DNA of 64,000 bases from Salegentibacter_A chungangensis. GTDB lineage: Bacteria > Bacteroidota > Bacteroidia > Flavobacteriales > Flavobacteriaceae. The stretch is taken from the NCBI RefSeq assembly GCF_042678405.1, contig NZ_JBHTLI010000003.1, forward strand, positions 186,001 through 250,000, written 5' to 3'. The notes beneath the pieces were generated by a model. The model searched no databases. It saw nothing but the letters and a program-made list of their open reading frames with translations, and was not told where the DNA came from. Below, piece by piece: positions 1 through 9,234 of this stretch. The position numbers were made by a program, and so were the translations under genes. Numbering within the stretch: position 1 is the first letter of the stretch; each line of letters starts with the position of its first letter.

Positions 1-98
1 CTGCTTCGCCCCGCAGTGAAATAATCCACCATATTCATAAGCAAAAAATAAATCCCTGCAATCGGCAGTGAATTCTTATTTTTATAAAAATTTCAGTT

Positions 99-1628
99 TT
101 GGCTAAAGACACGGCGTTTACCGAACATATTTCTTCCGGGTATCAACCCAAGGGAGATTATATTCATTTAGGCGCCGCGATGCTGGATGGTGAAGTCTTT
201 GCCGATGCCGGGGTTAAACTTCCATTAAAGACCCTGAACAGGCACGGCCTTATTGCCGGTGCTACCGGAACGGGAAAATCAAAAACGCTTCAGATCATTG
301 CCGAGAACCTTTCAGAAAAAGGGGTTCCGGTCCTGCTTATGGATGTGAAGGGAGACCTTAGCGGAATCGCCAAAGCTTCTGAAGGCAATAGTTTTATAGA
401 CGACCGGCATAAAAAGATCGGGATCCCGTTTGAACCGAGATCTTTTCCCGTGGAATTCCTTAGTCTTTCGGAACAGAACGGGGTATGGTTACGGGCAACC
501 GTAAGTGAATTCGGGCCGGTATTACTCTCAAGGATTTTAGACGTATCAGACACCCAGGCCGGGATCTTGTCTATCATCTTTAAATATTGCGATGACCATC
601 ATTTACCCCTGCTGGACCTGAAGGACCTTAAAAAGGTATTGCAATATGCAACAGATGAAGGCAGGGAAGAGTTTGAAAAAGAATACGGCCGCATTTCTTC
701 GGCTTCTACGGGAGCGATCCTAAGAAAGATAGTAAGCCTGGAACAACAGGGAGCAGATCTTTTCTTTGGAGAACGATCTTTTGAGGTGCAGGACCTGAAA
801 CGAAAAGATAAAGACGGTCGCGGATTTATAAATATCCTGAGGCTTACCGATATCCAGGATAAACCAAAACTGTTTTCAACCTTTATGCTCAGCCTGCTGG
901 CAGAGATCTATAATACCTTTCCTGAAAAAGGTGACAGTGACAAACCCGAACTGGTCTTATTTATTGATGAAGCACATCTTATTTTTAAGGAAGCTTCAGA
1001 TGCCCTGATGGAACAAATAGAAAGCATCGTAAAACTTATAAGGTCTAAAGGAGTCGGGCTGTATTTCGTCACCCAGGACCCTACTGATGTACCTTCAGAG
1101 GTGCTGGGGCAGCTGGGACTTAAAATTCAGCACGCTTTACGGGCATTTACAGCCAAAGACCGAAAAGCCATAAAACTGGCGGCAGAAAATTACCCGATCT
1201 CGCAATTTTACGATACCAAAAACCTCATTACCACGTTAGGTACTGGTGAGGCCCTTGTTTCGGCTTTAGATGAAAAAGGAAGACCGGCACCACTGGCGGC
1301 CACGATGTTAAGGGCCCCAATGAGCCGGATGGATATCTTAAGTTCTAAGGAACTCGAAGAGCTCATAGCTTCTTCAGAGCTGTGCCGAAAATACAATGAA
1401 GAGATAGACAGGGAAAGCGCCTATGAGCTCCTGACCAAAAAGATTGAAAAGGCCGATGAGGAAAAGGCAAGAAAAAAGGCAGAAGAAGAACGAAGAGAAC
1501 TGGAAAAGGCAAGCCCCCGAAGAAGAAAGGCCAACAAGAACTCAACAGAAAAAGCAATTATAAAAGTATTAACCAGTGCCACCTTTATAAGAGGAGTAAT
1601 GGGCGTTTTAAACAAACTAATCAAATAG
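99..1628 (+). CDS. HerA-like ATPase, DUF853 family
   Basis: Cytoplasmic P-loop ATPase of the HerA/FtsK superfamily (DUF853, helicase HerA-like C-terminal family); the exact substrate is unknown, and a DNA translocase role is inferred from family. Walker A GATGTGKS lies at residues 54-61 and Walker B (LFIDEAH) near residues 287-293, with a conserved TQDP stretch after it. The last 80 residues are a highly charged Lys/Glu-rich helix. The start is TTG, chosen because family members begin just before the TEHISSGY-type segment and no in-frame ATG lies upstream. A lipoprotein gene follows after 13 bp, so the two are probably co-transcribed. Confidence 0.85.
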   Translation: MAKDTAFTEHISSGYQPKGDYIHLGAAMLDGEVFADAGVKLPLKTLNRHGLIAGATGTGKSKTLQIIAENLSEKGVPVLLMDVKGDLSGIAKASEGNSFIDDRHKKIGIPFEPRSFPVEFLSLSEQNGVWLRATVSEFGPVLLSRILDVSDTQAGILSIIFKYCDDHHLPLLDLKDLKKVLQYATDEGREEFEKEYGRISSASTGAILRKIVSLEQQGADLFFGERSFEVQDLKRKDKDGRGFINILRLTDIQDKPKLFSTFMLSLLAEIYNTFPEKGDSDKPELVLFIDEAHLIFKEASDALMEQIESIVKLIRSKGVGLYFVTQDPTDVPSEVLGQLGLKIQHALRAFTAKDRKAIKLAAENYPISQFYDTKNLITTLGTGEALVSALDEKGRPAPLAATMLRAPMSRMDILSSKELEELIASSELCRKYNEEIDRESAYELLTKKIEKADEEKARKKAEEERRELEKASPRRRKANKNSTEKAIIKVLTSATFIRGVMGVLNKLIK

Positions 1629-1641
1629 CAAAATTCACATC

Positions 1642-2199
1642 ATGAAAAACAAGTTTCTTTTAACTTTATTGGTTTCCGTTTTTTTATTTTCCTGCACCAG
1701 TGACGAAGATGATCCGTTCCTGATCACCGCCACGCAGGTGGGACCTCTTAAAAAAGAAATAAAGATCAACCAGTTAGATTCCATATTCCCAGATGACTCT
1801 ATTGTGAGACAAACCAGTGGGGCGCAGCAATTCAGATCTGTAGACGAGATCAAGGTTTTTGAGAAAGGCGGAAAAACCTTAATGATCCTTGAGCCGCTGC
1901 AGGAATTCGACTCTACAAGTACGATAGGGAACATCAGGATAATGGATCCCCGCTTTGAAACCAAGGCAGGCCTGAGCACTAAAAGCACTTTTAAGGACAT
2001 TGTGGAGAATTATAACATCTCCAGGATAGAAAATACCTTAAGTGCTGCGGTGGTCTTTCTTGATGAGATCAATGCCTATATCACCATAGATAAAAAAGAG
2101 CTCCCATCGAGCCTTAGGTATGATACCGAGACCAAGATCAGGGCTTCTCAGATCCCGGACGACGCCAAGATCAAGTACTTTATGATCTACTGGAATTAA
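1642..2199 (+). CDS. Lipoprotein of unknown function
   Basis: A 185-residue protein with a type II signal peptide: basic MKNK start, hydrophobic core and lipobox LFSC with Cys18 as the lipidated residue. The residues after the cysteine (TSDEDD) are strongly acidic, resembling the export signal described for surface-exposed lipoproteins in Flavobacteriia, so a cell-surface location is plausible. No enzymatic motif is recognised. It follows the HerA-like gene by 13 bp and is followed by a strong hairpin terminator, so it ends that transcription unit. Confidence 0.75.
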   Translation: MKNKFLLTLLVSVFLFSCTSDEDDPFLITATQVGPLKKEIKINQLDSIFPDDSIVRQTSGAQQFRSVDEIKVFEKGGKTLMILEPLQEFDSTSTIGNIRIMDPRFETKAGLSTKSTFKDIVENYNISRIENTLSAAVVFLDEINAYITIDKKELPSSLRYDTETKIRASQIPDDAKIKYFMIYWN

Positions 2200-2247
2200 A
2201 ATTCAGCCAATTTCGGCTGAATTCATATCACAATTTTCAGCTAAAAC

Positions 2248-2304
2248 AAGCCTTTTCTCAGATCCCGGAAATCCCGGGAAACATCAGAGAGAAAAGGCTT
2301 TTTT
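2248..2304 (+). terminator. Rho-independent terminator after the lipoprotein gene
   Basis: A perfect 12-bp stem (2248-2259 with 2289-2300) is followed by a T-run. The 29-nt loop contains a second GC-rich inverted repeat around TCCCGG/CCGGGA, so the hairpin can be two-tiered. Confidence 0.8.
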
Positions 2305-2415
2305 ATGTCCATAAACCTCCAAATCTCAGACCCTTATATTCTTTATGAAATGTTAATCCTGCAGGGAGTATGGATTCTTTATATAACTTTATCATCTAAC
2401 CAAAACTAATATGTT

Positions 2416-2619
2416 ATGATTAAAGTTTTAGGAATGATTATGACCATTGGCGGGGCAATTGCCCTCGTAATGGGAGTATTAGGGATCTTTGGAAGCATAG
2501 GACTTATGCTTAGCCCCTGGGCACTCACAATAATTGGAGTTGTATTTTTCTTTGCCGGGATCTCCCTTATTAAACGCCGAAAAGATACCGATGTCATCGA
2601 ACAGGAAAACCACCAATAA
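2416..2619 (+). CDS. Small two-helix membrane protein
   Basis: A 67-residue hydrophobic protein with two predicted transmembrane segments (about residues 3-28 and 32-51). A positively charged KRRK stretch follows helix 2, and the tail is polar. Glycine-rich helix 1 resembles many small flavobacterial inner-membrane proteins, but I cannot name a family. It stands alone between two terminators, about 110 bp after the first, so it probably has its own promoter. The stop codon is followed at once by a shared terminator with ftsZ. Confidence 0.65.
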   Translation: MIKVLGMIMTIGGAIALVMGVLGIFGSIGLMLSPWALTIIGVVFFFAGISLIKRRKDTDVIEQENHQ

Positions 2620-2635
2620 CATTAAGCGATTAAAC

Positions 2636-2664
2636 AAAAAAAGGTGCCATCTGGCACCTTTTTT
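2636..2664. terminator. Bidirectional terminator between the small membrane gene and ftsZ
   Basis: The arm AAGGTGCCA pairs perfectly with TGGCACCTT around a 2-nt centre, flanked by an A-run on the left and a T-run on the right. The same hairpin therefore serves the plus-strand gene and the minus-strand ftsZ, whose stop lies 20 bp away. Confidence 0.9.
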
Positions 2665-2683
2665 ATTGGATTAAACTCTCTTC

Positions 2684-4687
2684 CTAATCTACATTATCGT
2701 GCAGAAAGGAGTTGTTACTTCTAAAATGAAGATCATCATCGTCGTCCTTGCTTACGCTGGTGCGGGATAATTTATTCTCTCCTGGATTAGACTGGTCAAG
2801 ATCTACCCCTGCACGCTTGTAGGCAGGCTGCTTTTCGATCTCATCTATCTGCGCAGCATTGCTTCTGAATTTATAATTAAACTCCTTCATCTTCTTTCTG
2901 CGTTCTGCAGCACGCTCAATAAGAACATCTGATATAGGGCTATTGAAAGGATCTTCATTATCTGAAGCCTTATCAGATTCCGGCTTTGGACTCACGGTTC
3001 TTTTTTCAAAAGCTACTGTTTCATCTTTAGGTTCTTCTTTCTTCTCTGGTTTTGAGCTGTCCATTTTCTGCTCAAATTCCATATAATCATCCAGGCTGTA
3101 ACGCTTCACTCCTTTAGCCGAGCTCTCGGTTACAGGAATGATCTCTACAGGCTCATTAACCTCGATAGCTTCCGGTTTCTGGTTGGTTTCAGCTTTTGGA
3201 GTCTCTTCCCTTTGCTGAGTCTGTTTAGGCTCAGAAGATCTGTTCTCCTGTTGAGCCTGCTGCTGTTGTTCCTTTTGCTGATTTAAGGGAAAATCGAAAG
3301 TAAACATAAACTGATCATCATTCTCAGCATTCACCTCTTCAGGCTCATTCACTTCCATATTATTTACCTCTTCAGAAGTATCGTTAATGATAAAATCATC
3401 AGGATTCACTTCTTCATAATCTACCTCCATATTCATTGCTGAAGGCGGGGTATGTAAAGCATCTTCCTTTTTATTGATGTTCCCCACTTCATCCACCTCT
3501 TCAACAGCATCATCAAGGGTATGTACAATCTTGCTTTGTTTAGGCTCTTCCTTAGGCTCCGGCTTCGGCTCTTCTTCTGTCTTCTGATTAGGAAGGTTGG
3601 GATAAGAACCTGTTTTCTTCGGAGTAAGATCCTGCTCGGCTTTTTGTTCGTCTTCAAGCGTATGAATGATCTTCTTGGTTTCGGTATTGGTGATCTCATT
3701 CTGCTGCTCAACGTTAAACCCCGTAGCGATAATCGTTACAGAGATCGCACCTTCAAGAGCTTCATCTTCACCTACCCCCATAATGATGTTGGCACTGTGA
3801 CCGGCTTCCGCCTGAATGTGATCGTTAATTTCACCAATTTCATCAATCGTGATCTCCTCTGAACCAGAAACTATAAGCAGTAATACATTTTGAGCACCGG
3901 TAATTTTATTATCGTTCAATAGCGGAGAGTCAAGAGCTTTCATAATGGCATCGGTAGCACGGCTGGCACCTGAAGCGTTGGCAGAACCCATTATTGCAGT
4001 ACCACTATTGCTCAACACGGTCTTCGCATCACGAAGGTCAATGTTCTGAGTATAGTGATGGGTAATTACCTCGGCAATACCACGGGAAGCTGTGGCAAGA
4101 ACCTCATCGGCTTTAGAGAACCCGGCTTTAAATCCGAGGTTTCCGTAGACCTCACGTAGCTTGTTATTGTTGATCACAATAAGTGAATCTACGTGGTTAC
4201 GAAGATTCTCAACCCCTATCTGGGCCTGCTCATTTCTCATCTTACCTTCGAACTGGAAAGGAATGGTTACAATACCTACGGTAAGGATATCCATTTCCTT
4301 TGCCTGCTTGGCGATAACGGGAGCGGCTCCGGTTCCGGTTCCACCACCCATACCTGCGGTGATAAACACCATCTTGGTATTCACATCAAGCATGTTCTTA
4401 ATTTCGTCGAAGCTTTCCACCGCGGCCTGTTCCCCGATCTGAGGATTGGCTCCGGCTCCTAAACCTTCGGTAAGGCTTACCCCTAACTGGATCTTATTAG
4501 GAACAGGACTGTTCTCCAGTGCCTGGGAATCGGTGTTACACACCACGAAATCCACTCCTTTAATTCCTAACTGGAACATGTGGTTAATGGCATTACTACC
4601 ACCTCCACCAACACCAATAACTTTGATGACGTTCGATTGGTTTTTCGGTAAATCGAATGAAATGTCTCCGAATTCTGTACTGCTCAT
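2684..4687 (-). CDS. ftsZ: Cell division GTPase FtsZ
   Basis: Tubulin-like GTPase that forms the Z-ring at mid-cell. The GTP-binding signature GGGTGTG is at residues 114-120, and the N-terminal GVGGGGSNA loop is near residues 25-33. The globular GTPase part ends near residue 325. At 667 residues the protein is far longer than the usual 350-450. The extra length is a Glu/Lys/Gln-rich, probably disordered linker of about 300 residues with a poly-Gln patch. It ends in a short conserved-looking tail (RSNNSFLHDNVD) instead of the usual IPxFL-type peptide. It is the last gene of the dcw cluster, 29 bp after ftsA, and is followed by a strong terminator. Confidence 0.98.
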   Translation of the reverse strand: MSSTEFGDISFDLPKNQSNVIKVIGVGGGGSNAINHMFQLGIKGVDFVVCNTDSQALENSPVPNKIQLGVSLTEGLGAGANPQIGEQAAVESFDEIKNMLDVNTKMVFITAGMGGGTGTGAAPVIAKQAKEMDILTVGIVTIPFQFEGKMRNEQAQIGVENLRNHVDSLIVINNNKLREVYGNLGFKAGFSKADEVLATASRGIAEVITHHYTQNIDLRDAKTVLSNSGTAIMGSANASGASRATDAIMKALDSPLLNDNKITGAQNVLLLIVSGSEEITIDEIGEINDHIQAEAGHSANIIMGVGEDEALEGAISVTIIATGFNVEQQNEITNTETKKIIHTLEDEQKAEQDLTPKKTGSYPNLPNQKTEEEPKPEPKEEPKQSKIVHTLDDAVEEVDEVGNINKKEDALHTPPSAMNMEVDYEEVNPDDFIINDTSEEVNNMEVNEPEEVNAENDDQFMFTFDFPLNQQKEQQQQAQQENRSSEPKQTQQREETPKAETNQKPEAIEVNEPVEIIPVTESSAKGVKRYSLDDYMEFEQKMDSSKPEKKEEPKDETVAFEKRTVSPKPESDKASDNEDPFNSPISDVLIERAAERRKKMKEFNYKFRSNAAQIDEIEKQPAYKRAGVDLDQSNPGENKLSRTSVSKDDDDDLHFRSNNSFLHDNVD

Positions 4688-4716
4688 AAATTCAATTTTA
4701 CTGGTTCTATCTTGTA

Positions 4717-6057
4717 TTACTCTGCGTTATCTAAAAAATCTTTAAACTTCTCTGCCCATTTGTCGAAAATGCTCTTTTTAGCGGCTTTTTCTGAAGACTG
4801 GGCCTCTTCCTTAATTTCGGCCTCTTCAGGCGTAAGCTCTTCTTCCGGGTGCTCTTCTTCTTTTTTAAGAAGGGCTTCCTCTCTGGACTTCCTGCTTCCC
4901 TGTTCAAGACTGTTCATTACCAGACCAACCGCCGTTGCGTAAACAGGGCTTGTGGTCTCGGTATCATTATTCCCTGCCAGATGCTCGTTAGGATACCCAA
5001 TTCTGGTATCCATTCCGGTGATGTATTCTGCCAGCTGTTTCAAATGTTTCAGCTGCGCTCCACCTCCGGTAAGCACCATTCCGGCAATAAGTTTCTTTTT
5101 TTGTTCCTCGTGACCATAGTTCTTGATCTCGAGATAAACCTGCTCAATGATCTCCACCACTCTCGCGTGGATAATCTTTGAAAGGTTCTTAAGGGTGATC
5201 TCTTTAGGTTCTCTTCCCCTAAGTCCGGGAATGGAAACGATCTCGTTATCCTTGTTCTCTCCCGGCCAGGCCGATCCGAATTTGATCTTCAGCAATTCTG
5301 CCTGTTTTTCAATGATCGAACAACCTTCTTTAATATCCTCGGTGATCACATTACCTCCAAAAGGAATCACAGCCGTATGCCTGATGATCCCGTCTTTGAA
5401 AATGGCAAGATCTGTAGTACCGCCACCTATATCGATAAGCGCCACCCCGGCCTCTTTTTCTTCCTGGCTTAAGACCGCGTTGGCCGAAGCAAGCGGCTCA
5501 AGCGTCACAGCTGAAAGTTCCAGCCCGGCACTCTTCACACATCTCCCGATGTTACGAATAGAGGAAACCTGGCCTACCACTACGTGGAAGTTGGCTTCCA
5601 GCCTGCCACCGTACATCCCGATAGGTTCCTTGATCTCGGCCTGGCCGTCTACCTTGAATTCCTGAGGCAGGACGTGAATGATCTCCTCCCCCGGAAGCAT
5701 TACCAGCTTATGCACCTGGTTGCAAAGGGTTTCAATATCTTCGGCGTCTATTACTTCTTCAGGATTCGGTCTGGTTATATAATCACTGTGTTGTAAACTT
5801 CTTATATGCTGACCTGCAATACCTACCACCACGTCTTTTATCTTCAGGCCTGAATCGGCTTCGGCTTCCTGGATTGCCTGCTGGATGCTCTGTATGGTCT
5901 GGGTAATGTTGTTCACCACTCCGCGGTGTACCCCCAGACTTTTAGATTTTCCGATACCGACAATCTCCACCTTTCCGTATTCATTCTTGCGGCCTATCAT
6001 AGCCACGATCTTGGTGGTACCTATATCTAATCCTACTGCAATGTCGTTTTGCTCCAT
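4717..6057 (-). CDS. ftsA: Cell division protein FtsA
   Basis: Actin-like ATPase that tethers FtsZ filaments to the inner membrane and recruits later division proteins. Phosphate-binding loop 1 (GLDIGTTK) is at residues 9-16, and the second phosphate motif DIGGGTTDLA is near residue 205. The C-terminus ends in an amphipathic segment (KSIFDKWAEKFKDF) that fits the FtsA membrane-targeting helix. An acidic KEEEHPEEE linker of about 50 residues precedes it, longer than in E. coli. It starts 3 bp after ftsQ. Confidence 0.97.
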   Translation of the reverse strand: MEQNDIAVGLDIGTTKIVAMIGRKNEYGKVEIVGIGKSKSLGVHRGVVNNITQTIQSIQQAIQEAEADSGLKIKDVVVGIAGQHIRSLQHSDYITRPNPEEVIDAEDIETLCNQVHKLVMLPGEEIIHVLPQEFKVDGQAEIKEPIGMYGGRLEANFHVVVGQVSSIRNIGRCVKSAGLELSAVTLEPLASANAVLSQEEKEAGVALIDIGGGTTDLAIFKDGIIRHTAVIPFGGNVITEDIKEGCSIIEKQAELLKIKFGSAWPGENKDNEIVSIPGLRGREPKEITLKNLSKIIHARVVEIIEQVYLEIKNYGHEEQKKKLIAGMVLTGGGAQLKHLKQLAEYITGMDTRIGYPNEHLAGNNDTETTSPVYATAVGLVMNSLEQGSRKSREEALLKKEEEHPEEELTPEEAEIKEEAQSSEKAAKKSIFDKWAEKFKDFLDNAE

Positions 6058-6060
6058 AAC

Positions 6061-6777
6061 TTATTTTTTAGTGCACACAACCTGGTTCCCAAATTGTAGG
6101 TTCACTTTTCTGTAGGTATTTAATTTTTCGTCTTTTAATGCTTTTTTATAGAAAGCCTTAAAATTGTTGAATTTCAGGTCGATATCTTCAGCCTCCCCAA
6201 AATATACACTGAAATCCAGCTTTCTTAACTCCAATTCGAATCTCCCGTTATTCAGTCTCCGAACAGCCGTAATATGCCTTGTCAAAAACTCATCATTCCT
6301 GATATATTTCGTGATCGGATATACTTCAGTAACATTAGATTCACTGAACCCAAATAATAACGGTACCCGGGCAGAATAATTTGGTGACAGGGGCATTACT
6401 TTTCCATTCCTATCCAGATAAAAGGAAGAACCTCCCACTACCCTGGCAATAGGTTTACGCTGGCTTACCTTAGCTCTTAGTTTTCCGTCCAGAGTAAGAT
6501 ACACTTCGGCGTTCTCTATCATATCGTGATTATTCAAAATAGATTCTACCCTATTCAAATCTAAAGTTTCTTTAACTATACTCGTAACTGCCTGATTATT
6601 TTGTATTAACAATTTATTAACCGCTTGCTCAGTGACATACAGATTTTCACTCTCTGTGAACTGCACCCCTACTTCTTTGATATTCCGGCCTTTATGCCTG
6701 TTTTCAGCAAAACCAAAAAGGAAGGCTGCAAGCAGCAACACAAAAACCAGCTTTATGTAAGGCATTTTAGCTTTCAT
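6061..6777 (-). CDS. ftsQ: Cell division protein FtsQ
   Basis: Bitopic inner-membrane divisome protein. A short cytoplasmic N-terminus is followed by one transmembrane helix (about residues 7-24 of the chosen start), a POTRA-like domain and a beta domain in the periplasm. The open frame extends six bases upstream to a TTG, but I prefer the ATG at 6777, which overlaps the end of murC by 11 bp. The position between murC and ftsA, the size and the topology match FtsQ; primary sequence similarity is low, as is normal for this family. Confidence 0.88.
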   Translation of the reverse strand: MKAKMPYIKLVFVLLLAAFLFGFAENRHKGRNIKEVGVQFTESENLYVTEQAVNKLLIQNNQAVTSIVKETLDLNRVESILNNHDMIENAEVYLTLDGKLRAKVSQRKPIARVVGGSSFYLDRNGKVMPLSPNYSARVPLLFGFSESNVTEVYPITKYIRNDEFLTRHITAVRRLNNGRFELELRKLDFSVYFGEAEDIDLKFNNFKAFYKKALKDEKLNTYRKVNLQFGNQVVCTKK

Positions 6778-8122
6778 CAGCAAACTTTTTTGTTAGTTTC
6801 TCAGCTTCCACTCCAATGTCTCCGGCACCCATCAGCACTACAACCTCAGCCGAAGAATGCTTTATTTTATCATACAATTCTTCCTTTGCCAAAAGTGCTT
6901 TTTTCTCATTGTCGATCTTTTCCAATAGCCATTCAGAGGTAATACCCTGAATAGGCTTTTCCCTGGCCGGGTATATATCCAGCAGAACCACCTCTTCAAA
7001 CTTGCTGAGATTTGCTGCAAATTCATCGCTGAAATCCCTTGTCCTGCTGTATAAGTGCGGCTGAAAAATGGCCAGCACTTTCTTGCCGGGATGCATCTCC
7101 CTTACGGCCTGGTACACCGCGGCTATTTCGGCGGGATGATGTGCATAATCATCGATCAGCACAAAATTCTCCGATTTTATCTTGTAAGTGAACCTGCGTT
7201 TTACCCCTTTAAAACTATATAAAGCCCTCGCAATGTCTTCGGTTGGGGAGCCGAAAGTTATAGCCATTGCCAGGGCTGTTATAGCATTAAGCAAATTGTG
7301 TTTGCCGGGTAGATAAAACTGTAGATCCTTTATAACTTCATTGGGCGTTTCCAGGTCAAACCTGTACGCCCCATTTTCTACTTTGATATTGACCGCTGTA
7401 AAATCGGAATCGTCTTCTATCCCGATGGTAATTCCATCGAGCGGCAATCCGTTCTTTACAAAAAGCTTTCCGTCTTTAGGAACAAGTCCTGCAAACGACC
7501 TGAAAGAGGCTTGCAGATGCTCCTCAACTCCATAGATATCCAGGTGATCAGCATCCATAGAAGTGATTGCCGCAATATTAGGGGAAAGATGAAGGAAAGA
7601 CCTGTCGAACTCATCGGCTTCCACTACCACCACCTTATCACCATTGAGCATAAGGTTGCTGTTAAGCTCCTCACTTATTCCACCAAGAAATGCCGTAACC
7701 TCGGCATTGGATTCTTTAAGCAAATGTGCAAGGATAGCCGTTGTTGTGGTCTTCCCGTGGGTTCCCGCTACTGCAAGTGTAAACCTGTCTCTGGTAACCA
7801 GACCAAGTAAGGCAGCGCGTTTTATCACTACATAGTCCTGGTTCATAAAGAATTCGAACTGATGGTGATCTTTTGGAACGGCCGGGGTGTAAACTATAAG
7901 GGACTCTTTGTCTTCAAGAAATTCCCCCGGAACGGCATCCACAGCATCTCTGTAGATCACAGGAATATCTTCAGCAACCAGGGCTTTGGTGAGCTCGGTT
8001 GCTGTTTTATCGTACCCGGCAACATTCTTGCCCTGAGATTTAAAAAATCTCGCAAGGGCGCTCATCCCGATACCGCCGATACCGATGAAATAAATATTCT
8101 CTATGTGATCTATATTATTCAA
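6767..8122 (-). CDS. murC: UDP-N-acetylmuramate--L-alanine ligase MurC
   Basis: Cytoplasmic ATP-dependent ligase adding L-alanine to UDP-MurNAc, the first amino acid of the peptidoglycan stem. The N-terminal UDP-binding motif GIGGIGMSALA is at residues 14-24 and the ATP-binding GTHGKTTT at residues 120-127. The C-terminal Mur-ligase domain carries the HHPAEI segment. The start overlaps the murG stop by 4 bp, indicating translational coupling. Confidence 0.98.
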   Translation of the reverse strand: MNNIDHIENIYFIGIGGIGMSALARFFKSQGKNVAGYDKTATELTKALVAEDIPVIYRDAVDAVPGEFLEDKESLIVYTPAVPKDHHQFEFFMNQDYVVIKRAALLGLVTRDRFTLAVAGTHGKTTTTAILAHLLKESNAEVTAFLGGISEELNSNLMLNGDKVVVVEADEFDRSFLHLSPNIAAITSMDADHLDIYGVEEHLQASFRSFAGLVPKDGKLFVKNGLPLDGITIGIEDDSDFTAVNIKVENGAYRFDLETPNEVIKDLQFYLPGKHNLLNAITALAMAITFGSPTEDIARALYSFKGVKRRFTYKIKSENFVLIDDYAHHPAEIAAVYQAVREMHPGKKVLAIFQPHLYSRTRDFSDEFAANLSKFEEVVLLDIYPAREKPIQGITSEWLLEKIDNEKKALLAKEELYDKIKHSSAEVVVLMGAGDIGVEAEKLTKKFADES

Positions 8123-9234
8123 GATCTCTTATTTGATTCGTTTTTTATGATCAGTTTTTCCACCTCATCAACAATATTCGAGGTCGCGTGAGGCAGAGCC
8201 AATTTCTTTATATTTTCTCCAAGTTCTCTTTGCCTGCTTTCTGAATTCAGCAACCCGAAGAACCTGTCTTCAAATTTTTCAGCAAGTTCATCTTCCGTAA
8301 GGGTGATTGCCGCATCTTTCCTGGTAACCGCAAGTGCATTCTTAGCCTGATGGTCTTCTGCCACATTTGGCGACGGAATGAACACTACAGGCTTCCCTAC
8401 CACACATAACTCTGAAACACTTCCCGCGCCGGCCCGTGAAATGATCACATCGGCCGCGGCATAAGCAAGGTCCATCCGGTTCAGAAACTCGTGGGTCTGC
8501 ACGAACTTGCCATTATACTTTTTATATTCATCATAATACAGCTTCCCGGTTTGCCAGATAAGCTGAATTTCTTCCTTTTCAAATCTTTCGGCATAGACCT
8601 CGATCAATTGGTTGATCCTCCGTGCACCCAGGCTTCCGCCCAGGACCAAAACGGTCTTTTTATTTCCATTTAACCCGAAAAAGCTCAGGGCTTCTTCCCT
8701 TTTTTTATCTACGCTCAGCAAGTCCTGTCTCACAGGGTTCCCTGTAATGACGGTTTTTTCCTTAGGAAAGAACCTGTTCACTTCTTCATAGGCTGCACAG
8801 ATCTTATCGGCTCTTTTTGCCAGGATCCTGTTGGTGATCCCGGGATAGGAATTCTGCTCCTGGATAAGGGTTGGAATACCCTGCGATGCCGCCACCTTCA
8901 ATAAAGGGCCGCTGGCAAAACCTCCTGTTCCTATAACCACATCCGGCATAAAATTCTTTATGATCTTCCTTGATTTCCCAAGACTGCTCAACAATTTGAA
9001 TGGGAACATCAGATTTTTCATAGTCAATTTGCGCTGGATTCCGCTTATCCAAAGACCTTGGATCTCGTAACCGGCTTCCGGCACTTTCTCCATCTCCATC
9101 CGGTCTTTAGCACCCACGAACAGGATCTTCGAATCGGGATAACGCAGTTTTATCTCGTTGGCGATAGAGATTGCCGGGTAGATATGCCCCCCGGTTCCTC
9201 CTCCCGATAATATGACGCGTATTTCTCTGCTCAT
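8119..9234 (-). CDS. murG: MurG lipid II synthase (N-acetylglucosaminyltransferase)
   Basis: Membrane-associated GT28 glycosyltransferase that transfers GlcNAc from UDP-GlcNAc to lipid I, forming lipid II on the inner leaflet. The glycine-rich motif GGGTGGHIYPA is at residues 11-21, and the UDP-GlcNAc binding region RAGAGSVSEL lies in the C-terminal half. At 371 residues it has normal length. Four-base overlaps join it to ftsW upstream and murC downstream, so precursor synthesis and flipping/polymerising genes are translated together. Confidence 0.98.
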   Translation of the reverse strand: MSREIRVILSGGGTGGHIYPAISIANEIKLRYPDSKILFVGAKDRMEMEKVPEAGYEIQGLWISGIQRKLTMKNLMFPFKLLSSLGKSRKIIKNFMPDVVIGTGGFASGPLLKVAASQGIPTLIQEQNSYPGITNRILAKRADKICAAYEEVNRFFPKEKTVITGNPVRQDLLSVDKKREEALSFFGLNGNKKTVLVLGGSLGARRINQLIEVYAERFEKEEIQLIWQTGKLYYDEYKKYNGKFVQTHEFLNRMDLAYAAADVIISRAGAGSVSELCVVGKPVVFIPSPNVAEDHQAKNALAVTRKDAAITLTEDELAEKFEDRFFGLLNSESRQRELGENIKKLALPHATSNIVDEVEKLIIKNESNKRS

